From contig JAHRFX010000050.1 of the NCBI GenBank assembly GCA_019084405.1, forward strand, positions 1 through 32,689: a stretch of 32,689 nucleotides of DNA, given 5' to 3'. Below, piece by piece: positions 8,083-17,200 of this stretch. This stretch comes from Methanobacterium sp. Its GTDB lineage: Archaea; Methanobacteriota; Methanobacteria; Methanobacteriales; Methanobacteriaceae. The notes under the pieces were generated by a model that did not search any database, was not told the origin of the DNA, and worked only from the letters and a program-made list of their open reading frames with translations. Both the position numbers and the translations under genes were made by a program. Numbering within the stretch: the first letter of the stretch is position 1; each line of letters starts with the position of its first letter.

Positions 8083-9744
8083 ATGAAAAATAAAAAAGAA
8101 AAAAATAATGGTACAATTAATAATAGTTCTTCTTCCCATAAAAAAGTTTCGGAGTCTCTCAAAAAAGCTACAAAGCCCCAAATCACTGATGGAAATCCTA
8201 TAGACTTAACTAAACTAAATAAAAACCAGATATTTCCAAATACCGAATCTGGTGAAATTAAAGATATTGACACACCTATCTTTAGTTTAAATAATAAAAT
8301 CTATTATACCATTCCACTACCACCACAAACTCCCAATTCGGATACTCCTGGACAGGAGCATAGTCCAATTCTAATGGTTGGATTATATGGCTCTAAATGT
8401 GGATATGGGGTAAATCCACTAGAGATTTATACTAAAACACTTAATGCTGATTCAAAAGGTATCATATGTGGCGTTCCGAAACTAGTGAACAGTAACCAAC
8501 AACGCACAATTGAAATTAGTATAAAAAAAGCCTTAGATGTATCACAAAGTACTGAAAAACGCCCGGAGAGCATACTTACGAATAATGTTATTTCTATTGA
8601 TCAGGGAGTAATTACTAAAATTTTGGAAAAAATTCAGTATTATATTAACCTGGAAGATGAAATGGATTATGTTTTAATTACATGCTTCATTTTAGGCACC
8701 TATTTATTCCCCTTATTTTCCACTTTTGGATATCTGATTATTAGTGGAGAAAAAGGGTCCGGAAAGGGTACATTTTTGGATATAATGGAAAAAACTTGTT
8801 GGAATCCTACTTCAAAGCAAATTTCAGTCACAGAAGCAGTTTTATTTAGAAGAATAGCTGAACAGAGACCAACTATGATTATAGATGAGTACCATCGGGC
8901 TATAAAAAACAGGAACTCCGGGCCCGCTTTAGAATCAATTCTGGAATCAGGTTATGAGAGAGGAGGTTCAGTCTCCAGAGTAGAGGAAAATAAGGATGAA
9001 AACAATTCTAAAAAGTTTAGAACTGTGGATTTTCCTGTTTATTGTCCGAAAATATTAGCAACACGTGAACCTGTCGAGGCTGATGAAAAAGGAATCAAAA
9101 TTATCATACCCAAAATAGTAACCGATATTAAATACGCTAAAAGAAAAAAAGAGTTATTCAACGACCTATTTTTTGAAAATATAAGAGAAAGAATCATGAA
9201 ATGGGGGTTAAATAATCAAGAAAGGATATTAGGAGCATATAATACCATAGAACCAGATTTTAAGTTGAATGGGAGAGAATTTAATGTATGTCTGGGGGTA
9301 TTATCCGTTGCTAAAGTAGCATTTCCGGATAAATTTGACCAAGTTTACAATTATTTAGGTAATAAAATTAGTAAAAACAGGTCAGATACTTTTGAAAAGG
9401 AAAACATGGTTCTAATTGCCCTTATGAATCTTGAGAAAGGCGAGTTATTATTAGATGGCGGCAGTAAATTATCTGAACCCTCTTATAAGGTTACAAATAA
9501 AGAATTGAAAAGTGAAATGGAAGAACTTTATGAACAGAGCCTACACCATAACAGTATCAAATCAGCCCTAGACAACCTCAGATTAGTCGGTAAACATGAA
9601 ACAGGCACCTACTATATTAAAAAATCAAAATTACTCCAAAAATTAGCAGAACGAGGATTATACACTGATACAAATAGTGGTAATACGGATTTATGTGCTG
9701 AAAGGATAGAAAATCCTGCTAATAAAAGCTTATTTTTGGGGTGA
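8083..9744 (+). CDS. AAA+/helicase-like ATPase, likely element replication protein
   Basis: 553 residues, ATG 8083 directly after the preceding stop. The first 45 residues are polar and low in complexity. A P-loop SGEKGSGKGT (221-230) and a Walker B hydrophobic strand with TMIIDEYHR (D268, E269) define an ATPase, and ILATREP at ~326 may be a sensor-1 region. The C-terminal ~100 residues look like a winged helix (NKELKSEMEELYEQ, then SALDNLRLVGKHETGTYYIK), typical of plasmid and virus helicases. Immediate linkage with a primase suggests that it opens or loads at the element's origin. Helicase versus loader is unresolved. It overlaps the next gene by four bases (GTGA), so the genes are translationally coupled. 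Confidence 0.75.
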   Translation: MKNKKEKNNGTINNSSSSHKKVSESLKKATKPQITDGNPIDLTKLNKNQIFPNTESGEIKDIDTPIFSLNNKIYYTIPLPPQTPNSDTPGQEHSPILMVGLYGSKCGYGVNPLEIYTKTLNADSKGIICGVPKLVNSNQQRTIEISIKKALDVSQSTEKRPESILTNNVISIDQGVITKILEKIQYYINLEDEMDYVLITCFILGTYLFPLFSTFGYLIISGEKGSGKGTFLDIMEKTCWNPTSKQISVTEAVLFRRIAEQRPTMIIDEYHRAIKNRNSGPALESILESGYERGGSVSRVEENKDENNSKKFRTVDFPVYCPKILATREPVEADEKGIKIIIPKIVTDIKYAKRKKELFNDLFFENIRERIMKWGLNNQERILGAYNTIEPDFKLNGREFNVCLGVLSVAKVAFPDKFDQVYNYLGNKISKNRSDTFEKENMVLIALMNLEKGELLLDGGSKLSEPSYKVTNKELKSEMEELYEQSLHHNSIKSALDNLRLVGKHETGTYYIKKSKLLQKLAERGLYTDTNSGNTDLCAERIENPANKSLFLG

Positions 9745-10055
9745 TTCTAATCAAAAGATTTAGTAGAAAGAAGTATTCGAAAAGAACCCCTGAAAAATTA
9801 GGAATAAAAGATTTAACAGATATGGACCTTGCTATAGTAGATACACTTAAAAAGCATGAGGAGGATTTAGATTATAAATATTTTATTGAGGATTTAGCCA
9901 GAAAAACTGTTAGTGCATATGTTGATTATGATGAAAAACCAGTTATAGAGAGAATTGGTCAATTGTACACCATAGGGGTTTTCATTGCGTGGCCCTCTGA
10001 GGAAAATCCTAAGAAAATCATCCCGAACCCTAAAATAGTCAAGGAGAATCTATAA
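9741..10055 (+). CDS. Small protein between ATPase and primase
   Basis: 104 residues from GTG 9741, whose last bases overlap the TGA of the ATPase gene. The basic N-terminus (KRFSRKKYSKRTPEK) is followed by LTDMDLAIVDTLKKHEED and IERIGQLYTIGVFIAWPSEE. That is a pattern of three helices and a β-hairpin compatible with a winged-helix DNA-binding fold. No catalytic motif. Two bases separate it from the primase start. Position in the operon suggests an accessory replication factor, which is inference. Confidence 0.65.
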   Translation: MILIKRFSRKKYSKRTPEKLGIKDLTDMDLAIVDTLKKHEEDLDYKYFIEDLARKTVSAYVDYDEKPVIERIGQLYTIGVFIAWPSEENPKKIIPNPKIVKENL

Positions 10056-10057
10056 AA

Positions 10058-11194
10058 ATGGTGCAAGGGACGGTTAAATTTTATACTGACTTTTATGGGT
10101 ATAAATTTGCCCGAATTTTCCGCAGACCCCACCACTTCAAAAATACAACAAAATTCCGGATAGAAAATCATGTATATACTCCCCATAATTTGTATTTACT
10201 GATTAAACATAATTCAGGGTTCCATAAATGTTTAATCTCCACCTACAGTTATGGAATAGAACCACCTATAAATAAAAGCCACCTTAAGGAAAATGTAATC
10301 ATTGACCGCATCTTCCTGGATTTTGATATCCATCTGGAAGGAGGTTTATTAGACTTAAAAAATGAACTCAGTGAACTAAGGGAATATGGCCTCAAGCATA
10401 GAAAAAGTAGGCAGGACCAGATTAAAAAAATTCTTAGGACCGCTTTAATAGATGAGGAGTTAGCATTACCTGCTTTAGAGGATGCGAAACTTTTTGCAGA
10501 ACATTTTAATAACGACTTTGATAATTATCCCACCCTTTTTTTCAGTGGATTTAAGGGATGCCATGCTTATTTATTCTTTGAACCTGTAAAACTTGCTAAT
10601 CCTAATTTAACTATTTCTGATTTCGCCAGTAGAGTAAAAACTCACTTAAAACTGGATACTATGGATTTAAATGTTAACCAAGACCCTGTAACGAGGTTAT
10701 CACGGATTCCATACAGTAAACATGAACTTACCGGACTAACCGTAGTACCCTTTAAAATAGATACTCCCTATGAGGAAATAATAAAGAAATCAGTTAACCC
10801 GGTAATTGAATCATTCACTCTAAAAACCCATATAACAGATTTAAATTTACATTTAAAGGAAAATGAACCTATTTTACTAAAGAATCAAAAAACAGTTCCA
10901 AAAAAATCATTGAAATTTAAAAATCCTCCGCTTAAAACTTATAAAAATGTGGATCATCGAATCTTTTTCCAGGAAATACTAGGACAACCCCAGAGAGAAT
11001 ATGAAAATTATGATATGTACCGGTGCCCGTTCCCTGGCCATGCAGATTTAAAGCCAAGCTTCATGGTACATGAAAACGGATTTAAATGCTATGGCTGCAA
11101 TGAGACTGGAAATTATTGGCAATTCTTAAAAGAGTATAATAATTGGAGTAATGAGGAAGTGAAAAACTATTTGAATTCATTAAATCGCTCCTAG
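10058..11194 (+). CDS. Primase: archaeo-eukaryotic core plus CHC2 zinc finger
   Basis: 378 residues, ATG 10058 with AGGAG upstream. The catalytic part shows the metal-binding DxD (D88, D90 in RIFLDFDIH) and the FSGFKGCHAY motif with H169, the signature of archaeo-eukaryotic-type primases. Further acidic residues D203/D209 and RLSRIPYSKH (~213-222) follow. The C-terminus (~318-350) carries C323, H328, C344 and C347 (YRCPFPGH then FKCYGC), a DnaG-type CHC2 zinc ribbon with a SFMVHENGFKC strand pair. The protein would make primers for element replication, with the ribbon recognising template. A large subunit (PriL) is not encoded nearby. Core and zinc finger are both clear from motifs; the exact subfamily is not assigned. 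Confidence 0.85.
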   Translation: MVQGTVKFYTDFYGYKFARIFRRPHHFKNTTKFRIENHVYTPHNLYLLIKHNSGFHKCLISTYSYGIEPPINKSHLKENVIIDRIFLDFDIHLEGGLLDLKNELSELREYGLKHRKSRQDQIKKILRTALIDEELALPALEDAKLFAEHFNNDFDNYPTLFFSGFKGCHAYLFFEPVKLANPNLTISDFASRVKTHLKLDTMDLNVNQDPVTRLSRIPYSKHELTGLTVVPFKIDTPYEEIIKKSVNPVIESFTLKTHITDLNLHLKENEPILLKNQKTVPKKSLKFKNPPLKTYKNVDHRIFFQEILGQPQREYENYDMYRCPFPGHADLKPSFMVHENGFKCYGCNETGNYWQFLKEYNNWSNEEVKNYLNSLNRS

Positions 11195-11286
11195 AAACCT
11201 TCACTAACAATTTAAGTAATATTTGGAGATATAGGGGATAAAAACAGCATTTTTGCAGAATTGTACTTTTTAAGAGGTGATATTAA

Positions 11287-11448
11287 ATGCCCAGAAGACC
11301 AAAACAAGAGTATTTTGAATCCGATATTGAACCAGAAGTTGATATAATTCTTGATATTCTAATACACTATGGGGGGAGCTATGCGCAACTAGGTAAGGCT
11401 TTCAGGAAGAGAATTATCGAAAGAAATTTGTTTATTGATGAATTTTAA
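11287..11448 (+). CDS. 53-residue hypothetical protein
   Basis: ATG 11287 with a good GGTGAT site seven bases upstream. The product starts MPRRPKQEYFESDIEPEVDI and ends with AQLGKAFRKRIIERNLFIDE and F. The second half could form a helix-turn-helix (YGGSYAQLGKAFRKRIIERN). It lies in the operon between the primase and a cysteine-rich protein. The strong ribosome-binding site makes it a real gene despite its size. No family recognised. Confidence 0.6.
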   Translation: MPRRPKQEYFESDIEPEVDIILDILIHYGGSYAQLGKAFRKRIIERNLFIDEF

Positions 11449-11502
11449 GAATAATCGAACGAATTACCATTAAATAATTTATAAATTAATTGATGTGATG
11501 TT

Positions 11503-11814
11503 ATGAACATGAAAAAAGAATCCTCTAAAACGTGTATGATTTGTGATGACCCCTTAGAAATTTGCAGTTGCTGTAAAGGATCCCCAGAGGAGCCTTTGGA
11601 AACTTGCGAATGTGGGAGACCAGCATCTTATTTTAATATTAAAAAAATAAACTGGTTTTATTGTGAAAATTGCCGGTTAGTATGGGCATTTGGGGTTAAC
11701 CTTTTTAGTTCATGGAGATTTGAAACTGAAGAAGAATGGATGAATAATCTTAAACAGTTTAAAGATTATAATATCAAAAATTTTACCTTGGGAGACTACT
11801 ATGGATTCAAATGA
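11503..11814 (+). CDS. Cysteine-rich double zinc-ribbon protein
   Basis: 103 residues; ATG 11503, with a second ATG two codons later. Cysteines are packed as CMICDDPLEICSCC, CECGRPASYF and CENC, enough for two zinc sites. The tail is aromatic (FSSWRFETEEEWMNNLKQF). It overlaps the terminase-small-like gene by 14 bases, so it is co-expressed with the packaging genes. Zinc-ribbon proteins next to terminases are common in viruses and may act as transcription regulators or HNH-less packaging accessories. No function can be assigned here. Confidence 0.65.
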   Translation: MNMKKESSKTCMICDDPLEICSCCKGSPEEPLETCECGRPASYFNIKKINWFYCENCRLVWAFGVNLFSSWRFETEEEWMNNLKQFKDYNIKNFTLGDYYGFK

Positions 11815-12106
11815 CGGCCTGGCACCAGAAGAATTTATCAACTTACAAAATAGGTGTTTCCGGGTATTGGAAGAAATCTCAAATAAACAGTTGGATATCC
11901 AGCAGCAGATTAAGGGTTCAAAAAATGTTAAGGACTGGGATGTTTACCTTAAAAGACGTAGTACAGAACTTCAAGCTTTACGTGATGCACGAGCCACAGT
12001 AGATTCCATCCTTAAGCACATAGATCGGATTGCAGGTATTGAAGATAAAATTCAGGAAATAGAATCCTTGTTAAAGCAGTTAGGGGCGGATAAACTTGGT
12101 GATTAA
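11801..12106 (+). CDS. Probable terminase small subunit-like protein
   Basis: 101 residues, ATG 11801 with GGGAG eight bases upstream. It is almost entirely helical with heptad-like patterns (FRVLEEISNKQLDIQQQIK, KRRSTELQALRDARATVD, IEDKIQEIESLLKQL), so it should form a coiled-coil oligomer. Small terminase subunits are short helical oligomers encoded directly upstream of TerL, and here the stop codon overlaps the TerL start region. No clear helix-turn-helix is seen at the N-terminus. TerS is therefore inferred from position and coiled-coil character, not from a family signature. Confidence 0.5.
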   Translation: MDSNDGLAPEEFINLQNRCFRVLEEISNKQLDIQQQIKGSKNVKDWDVYLKRRSTELQALRDARATVDSILKHIDRIAGIEDKIQEIESLLKQLGADKLGD

Positions 12107-13553
12107 TGATGCATTTAAACTACTTGACCTATATGGGCCGGGCCATAAAGGGGATGTTTTACCCGGCACTCCCTTAAAATTATCAGTGCTGGATAATCCT
12201 GTTTACTATGAACCAAAGCATAGTATTTACATCCAGAAATGTTTATTTAAAGTAGAGGATGGTAGTATTAACCAGTTAGCTATTAGTTTGCCTCCACGGC
12301 ATAATAAATCTGAGTTGGTGTCGGTGTACTGGGTTATTCACATGCTCAACCGTTACCCCTGGCTTAAAGTTGCCATAGCCTCCTACAGTATTGATTTTGC
12401 TAGTAAATGGGTGCGTAAGATTAGGGATTTTTTTAAGGAATTTAAACCAGATATGCTTAATCCTACTAAGCAGACCCAATATGAATTTGAAACCACTAGT
12501 CGTGGTGGAGTATTGGCTTCCAGTCCCGGCAGCACCCTAACAGGGAGGGGTATTAATATTCTAATTTTAGATGATTTGATTAAGAACTCGGAGGAAGCTA
12601 ACAGCCCCACCATACAACAGCGTAACTTGGAGTGGTATGAATCCACGGCCACCACCCGTTTGGAGCAGTGGAATAATGGAGAAAAGGATTTACTACCCGG
12701 CACGGTTATGGTTGGTACATTATGGAATACTCAGGACCTGCTATGGACTATCCCGGATGAATCAGATTGGGCTATTATACGGTTACCTGCACTGGCTGAA
12801 GAAAACGATCCACTAGGTCGGAAGGTGGGTGAAGCTTTATGGCCTGAAAAATTTAGCAGGGAATATCTACTCAAGAAGATGAAAGTTCATGGCAGGTATT
12901 ATTGGAGTTCCATGTATCAATGCCATCCCATGGTGTACGGTGGCCATGTGTTACGGGATGAATGGATACAATTTCAAAATTTTAACCATAAGCAGATCCA
13001 GGATACTATTATGGCTATAGATCCTGCAATAAGCACCCTGGAATCTGCTGATGACACGGCCATAGTGGTTTTATCCAGCACGAACCATGGTAAATTTTGG
13101 ATAAGAGATTTCCAGTATGGTAAATGGGATTTTAAAACCCAGATTAAAAAGATAATGGAAGTTTACAGACATTATAAACCCACTCGTATTATATCAGAAG
13201 CGATTAGTTACCAGCGTGCATTAGCTGAAACTTTAATCCAGGATTATAATATACCTGTACATCAAATAAAAAACCGGGGAAATAAGAATAGCCGATTATT
13301 AAACCTGGTACCATTATTTGAGTCTGGTAAGATAATATTAAATCATGGGAGTTGGAATGATTATTTCATCCAACAATACCTGCAGTGGAGTCCTGAAAAT
13401 AAGAATGCTAAGGATGACTTATTGGATGCTTTGGAAACTGCTGTTAACACTGTTAATCGTGGATGTAACCCTTATACTGTAAGCAATAAATATTATGTGG
13501 GTAGTGAAGGGTATAAAAAAGGGTTTAAAAGGTTGCCTCGGAGTATAAATTAA
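12099..13553 (+). CDS. terL: Terminase large subunit (viral DNA packaging ATPase/nuclease)
   Basis: About 484 residues from GTG 12099; a TTG at 12096 is also in frame, and neither has a perfect ribosome-binding site (GGGGCGG is nine bases off). The ATPase part has the Walker A variant SLPPRHNKSE (~64-73), a Walker B NILILDDLIK (~153-163) and a downstream VGTLWNT motif. The RNase H-like nuclease part has MAIDPAIS (D~308), ESADDTAIVV, RIISEAISYQ (E~367) and DDLLDALETAV (~440-450). All core residues are present, except that the usual glycine of PPRHGKS is asparagine. Length is normal for TerL. No portal, protease or capsid gene follows: the next gene is on the other strand. Confidence 0.92.
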   Translation: MINDAFKLLDLYGPGHKGDVLPGTPLKLSVLDNPVYYEPKHSIYIQKCLFKVEDGSINQLAISLPPRHNKSELVSVYWVIHMLNRYPWLKVAIASYSIDFASKWVRKIRDFFKEFKPDMLNPTKQTQYEFETTSRGGVLASSPGSTLTGRGINILILDDLIKNSEEANSPTIQQRNLEWYESTATTRLEQWNNGEKDLLPGTVMVGTLWNTQDLLWTIPDESDWAIIRLPALAEENDPLGRKVGEALWPEKFSREYLLKKMKVHGRYYWSSMYQCHPMVYGGHVLRDEWIQFQNFNHKQIQDTIMAIDPAISTLESADDTAIVVLSSTNHGKFWIRDFQYGKWDFKTQIKKIMEVYRHYKPTRIISEAISYQRALAETLIQDYNIPVHQIKNRGNKNSRLLNLVPLFESGKIILNHGSWNDYFIQQYLQWSPENKNAKDDLLDALETAVNTVNRGCNPYTVSNKYYVGSEGYKKGFKRLPRSIN

Positions 13554-13580
13554 TTGATATTTTTTAAAATGAAATAATAA

Positions 13581-14048
13581 TTATTTTAATGCCAGGGTTG
13601 AAAGTAGTATTTGGGTTATTGTAGGTATTGTCCAGCTTGCATTTCTTTTTAGCCAGTCAACTGATGTTTTTATTATCGATTGATTTATTTCAGGTTTCCT
13701 CAATTCATTTTCAATTGATTTTACTCTTTCTTTTATTTGATTTGAATTTTCTTTATTATCTATTTTTTGATATAACTCTTTTAAACTAAAAATTTCAAGT
13801 TCTTGATTAATATTTACATCCCGACTGTTGGTATTATGTATATTATAGGTGTTTATTACTAAATTAATATCAGCGTCTTTAACTGTCTTCCTACCAGCAT
13901 GTTTTGCTAGGCTTACAGATTCTAAAATTAATTTTTCACCCATTTCTTCTAAAACTTTTGCTAAAGTCTCTTTAGCCTCTTCACTAATTCTTGGAGCACC
14001 AGCGTTTTTTATTATTCTTCCAATTGGCACTATAGGTAATTCAGCCAT
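13581..14048 (-). CDS. Archaeal histone with C-terminal extension
   Basis: 155 residues, ATG 14048 with GGAGGC upstream. Residues 1-65 are an archaeal histone fold close to HMfA/HMtA (ELPIVPIGRIIKNAGA, EEAKETLAKVLEEMGEKL, SVSLAKHAGRKTVKDADINL). A normal archaeal histone would stop near residue 68. Here a link (NTYNIHNTNSRDVNINQELE) leads to a charged helical stretch (85-120) and a hydrophobic end, WTIPTITQILLSTLAL (139-154), long enough for one membrane-inserted or buried helix. DNA binding by the fold is expected. The tail might tether it to a membrane or to a partner. It sits between TerL and the type I RM operon, separated from hsdR by 169 bases on the same strand. Confidence 0.88.
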   Translation of the reverse strand: MAELPIVPIGRIIKNAGAPRISEEAKETLAKVLEEMGEKLILESVSLAKHAGRKTVKDADINLVINTYNIHNTNSRDVNINQELEIFSLKELYQKIDNKENSNQIKERVKSIENELRKPEINQSIIKTSVDWLKRNASWTIPTITQILLSTLALK

Positions 14049-14217
14049 AATTAGCCTCCAAATATAATTATACTCTACATATTTAATTTAATCGTAATTA
14101 TAAGCCCTATTAAAGACTTTTTATAATTAGTGATTTGAAATTGCAGCTTAATACTTTTGACTAAGCTTTAATTTGGATTAGTAAATTTAAGGCAATACCT
14201 AAATTTAATGGGTTTTT

Positions 14218-17200
14218 TTATTCTAATACCATAGCTTGGTCATTGCATATTTGGGTGGCTTGTTCTAGAACTGTTTCCACGGCCTTTTTTTGTTTGTCAG
14301 GAGGGTAATCATATTTTCTTAGAATCCTTTTGATAGCCACCCTCATCTTGGCCTGGACATTCTCCCTTAATGTCCAATCAACTGTGAGGTTACGGCGAAT
14401 AGTTTCCACCAGTTCCATGGCAATTTTTCTTAATGTTTCATCTCCCAGGACCTGCACTGCACTATCACTAACCCCTAGAGCATCGTAAAATGCTAATTCG
14501 GCTTCACTTAAACCTAAACCTTTACCTCTCATATCAGATGCCCTCATATCCCTGGCTAATTGAATTAATTCTTCTATAATTTCCAAGGCATTCAGTGTTT
14601 TGGTATGATAACGGTTTATGGTCTGCTCTAACATTTCCTTAAATGATCTAGCTTCAATAACATTCTTACGGGACCTGACCTTTAATTCATCATTAAGTAA
14701 TTTATTAAGTAGTTCCACGGCCAGGTTCTTCTGAGGCAATGCCTTAACATCTAAGAGAAAATCATCGGATAAAATAGAAATATCTGGCTTTTTTAATCCG
14801 GCATGGTCAAATATATCTATAACACCACCAGTACTAACATGTCCAGAAACTAACTGTCGAATAGCAGTATCTAATTCTTCTTGTGGTCTGGGAGTGTAAG
14901 TAGAGAATTTAGCCAGATTAGCCCGCACCGCCTGGAAAAATCCCAAATCATCACGAATTTCAATGGCCATTTTATGAGGAACCGCCAAAGAAAATGCTTT
15001 TGATAACTCATTAACATATTTTAAGCAGCGATTTTTACCATCATCCTGCTTAAGAACATGTTCCTGAGCATCCCTAATAATTTGCATCTTATCCCGGGTA
15101 TTAGCAGTAAAATAGGATTTATAGTCAAATCCATGGAATAGGTCAGATACTATTTCATATTTTTCCATCATCACGGCCACAGCATCATCCTGATTTAGTG
15201 TAGGCTGGCCTTTACCTCCGCTGGCTGTATAGGAAGATAGTGCATTTTCAAGTTCAGCGGCAATACCCAGAAAGTCTACAATTAAACCCCCAGGCTTGTC
15301 CTTGTATACTCGATTTACCCGGGCAATGGTTTGCATCAAGCCATGACCACGCATGGGTTTATCTAGATACATAGTATGCAAGTTGGGAACATCAAAACCA
15401 GTAAGCCACATATCCCTTACTATAACCAGTTTTATATTCGACCCGGGGTCCTTGAATATGTCCCCCAATTCTTTCCTTCTTTGTTTGGTGCGAATATGCT
15501 GCTGCCAATCCACCGGATCAGAAGCACTACCTGTCATAACCACCTTAAGAAACCCCTGGGCATCCTCTTCATCGTGCCAATCTGGCCGCATTTTAATGAT
15601 TTCATTATATAAGTCTATGCATATCCTCCGACTCATACACACAATCATGCCTTTTCCTTCCAGGATCTCCAGCCTATTTTCAAAGTGTGCTACTATTTCT
15701 TGGGCCACTTTTATTATCCGTTTTTTACTACCTACTACTGCTTCTAAGCGGGCCCATTTGCTCTTTAATTTCTCTTTTCGTTCTACTTCTTCCCCTTCAG
15801 TTACTTCCTCAAATTCAGAGTCTATAGCAATATCTCCTTTTAATTCTAATTTCACCAGACGGCTTCCATAGTAGATTTTAACGGTGGCACCATCTTCTAC
15901 TGATTGTTCGATATCGTAGATATCAATATAATTACCAAAGACAGAGACCGTGTTTTTATCTCCACTTTCTAATGGTGTGCCGGTGAATCCGATGAAGCTG
16001 GCATTAGGTAAAGCATCTCGCATGTGCCGGGCGAAACCATCTATAAAGTCGTACTGGCTGCGATGGGCTTCATCTGCAATAACCACGATATCCCTGCGTT
16101 CTGAGAGAACAGGATATATATCTCCTTTTTCGGGGAAGAACTTTTGAATAGTGGTAAAGATAACACCACCCGCTGCCACCTGCACCAATTCTTTCAGGTT
16201 ATCCCGGCTCAGAGCCTGACGTGGTTCCTGCCGTAATAGATCCCGGCACCCGGAGAAAGTCCCAAATAGTTGATCGTCCAGGTCATTACGGTCGGTTAAT
16301 ACGATTATGGTGGGGTTTTTCATTTCCCGTACCAGTTTACCTGTATAAAATGCCATAATCAAACTTTTTCCCGAACCCTGGGTGTGCCATACCACCCCGC
16401 ACCGTTGATCCCCACTGGCACTTGATGCTTGCAGGGTTGATTGCACAGCTTTATTCACTGCATGGTACTGATGATATGCGGCCAGCTTCTTACGAGTAAA
16501 CACTTCATCCTTTTCAAAAACAATAAAATGCCTTACCAGATCCAGTAGAACCACTTTATTTAACATTCCCTGGATGAGAACCTCCATCTGAGGCATAGTA
16601 GAGGGTACTTTCTCTTTACCGTCTATGGTTTTCCAGGGCATGAAACGCTCCCAATCTGAGGTGAGAGTACCAGCTCGGGCCTCCATACCATCACTAACCA
16701 CTAAAATCTGATTATATGTGAAAAGAGATGATATTTGATTTTTATATGTTTGTAGTTGTTGGAATCCTTTTTTTATGGTGGCTTTCTCATCAAAGGGATT
16801 TTTAAGTTCCAATACCACCAGGGGGAGGCCATTAACAAATAATACAATATCCGGGCGGCGATTATTATTATTCTCCACCACGGTGAACTGATTTATGGCT
16901 AAAAAGTCATTATTCTCCGGGTTATCAAAATCAAATAGCCAGACCTTATCCCCTATTATTCGGTCCTCCTGGCGGTACTCCACATCCACGCCATCAACCA
17001 TATACTGGTGGAATATTTCATTATTAACTAATAAGTCAGGACTATCAGTACGTATAACCTTTTTTAGTGCTTCTTCCTTAGCACTGTGGGGAATATTTGG
17101 GTTTAAACTGTGGATGGCATCTTTTAATCTATCCTGGAGTACTACATCAGCATAGGTCTCCCGGAGGGGATATGGCCCATCAGGGGATATATCCGGACCA

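Noticed and set aside
7914..8273. 119-residue minus-strand frame across the start of the ATPase gene
   Set aside because: Antisense of the ATPase N-terminus and the micro-ORF; hydrophobic nonsense without a ribosome-binding site.
14145..14167. AGCTTA-N11-TAAGCT inverted repeat between hsdR and the histone gene as a terminator
   Set aside because: Six-base arms with no adjacent T run on the relevant strand; too weak to call.
15353..15871. 172-residue plus-strand frame inside hsdR, with several similar ones through 14-20 kb
   Set aside because: All are antisense shadows of hsdR and hsdM, whose protein motifs are unambiguous.
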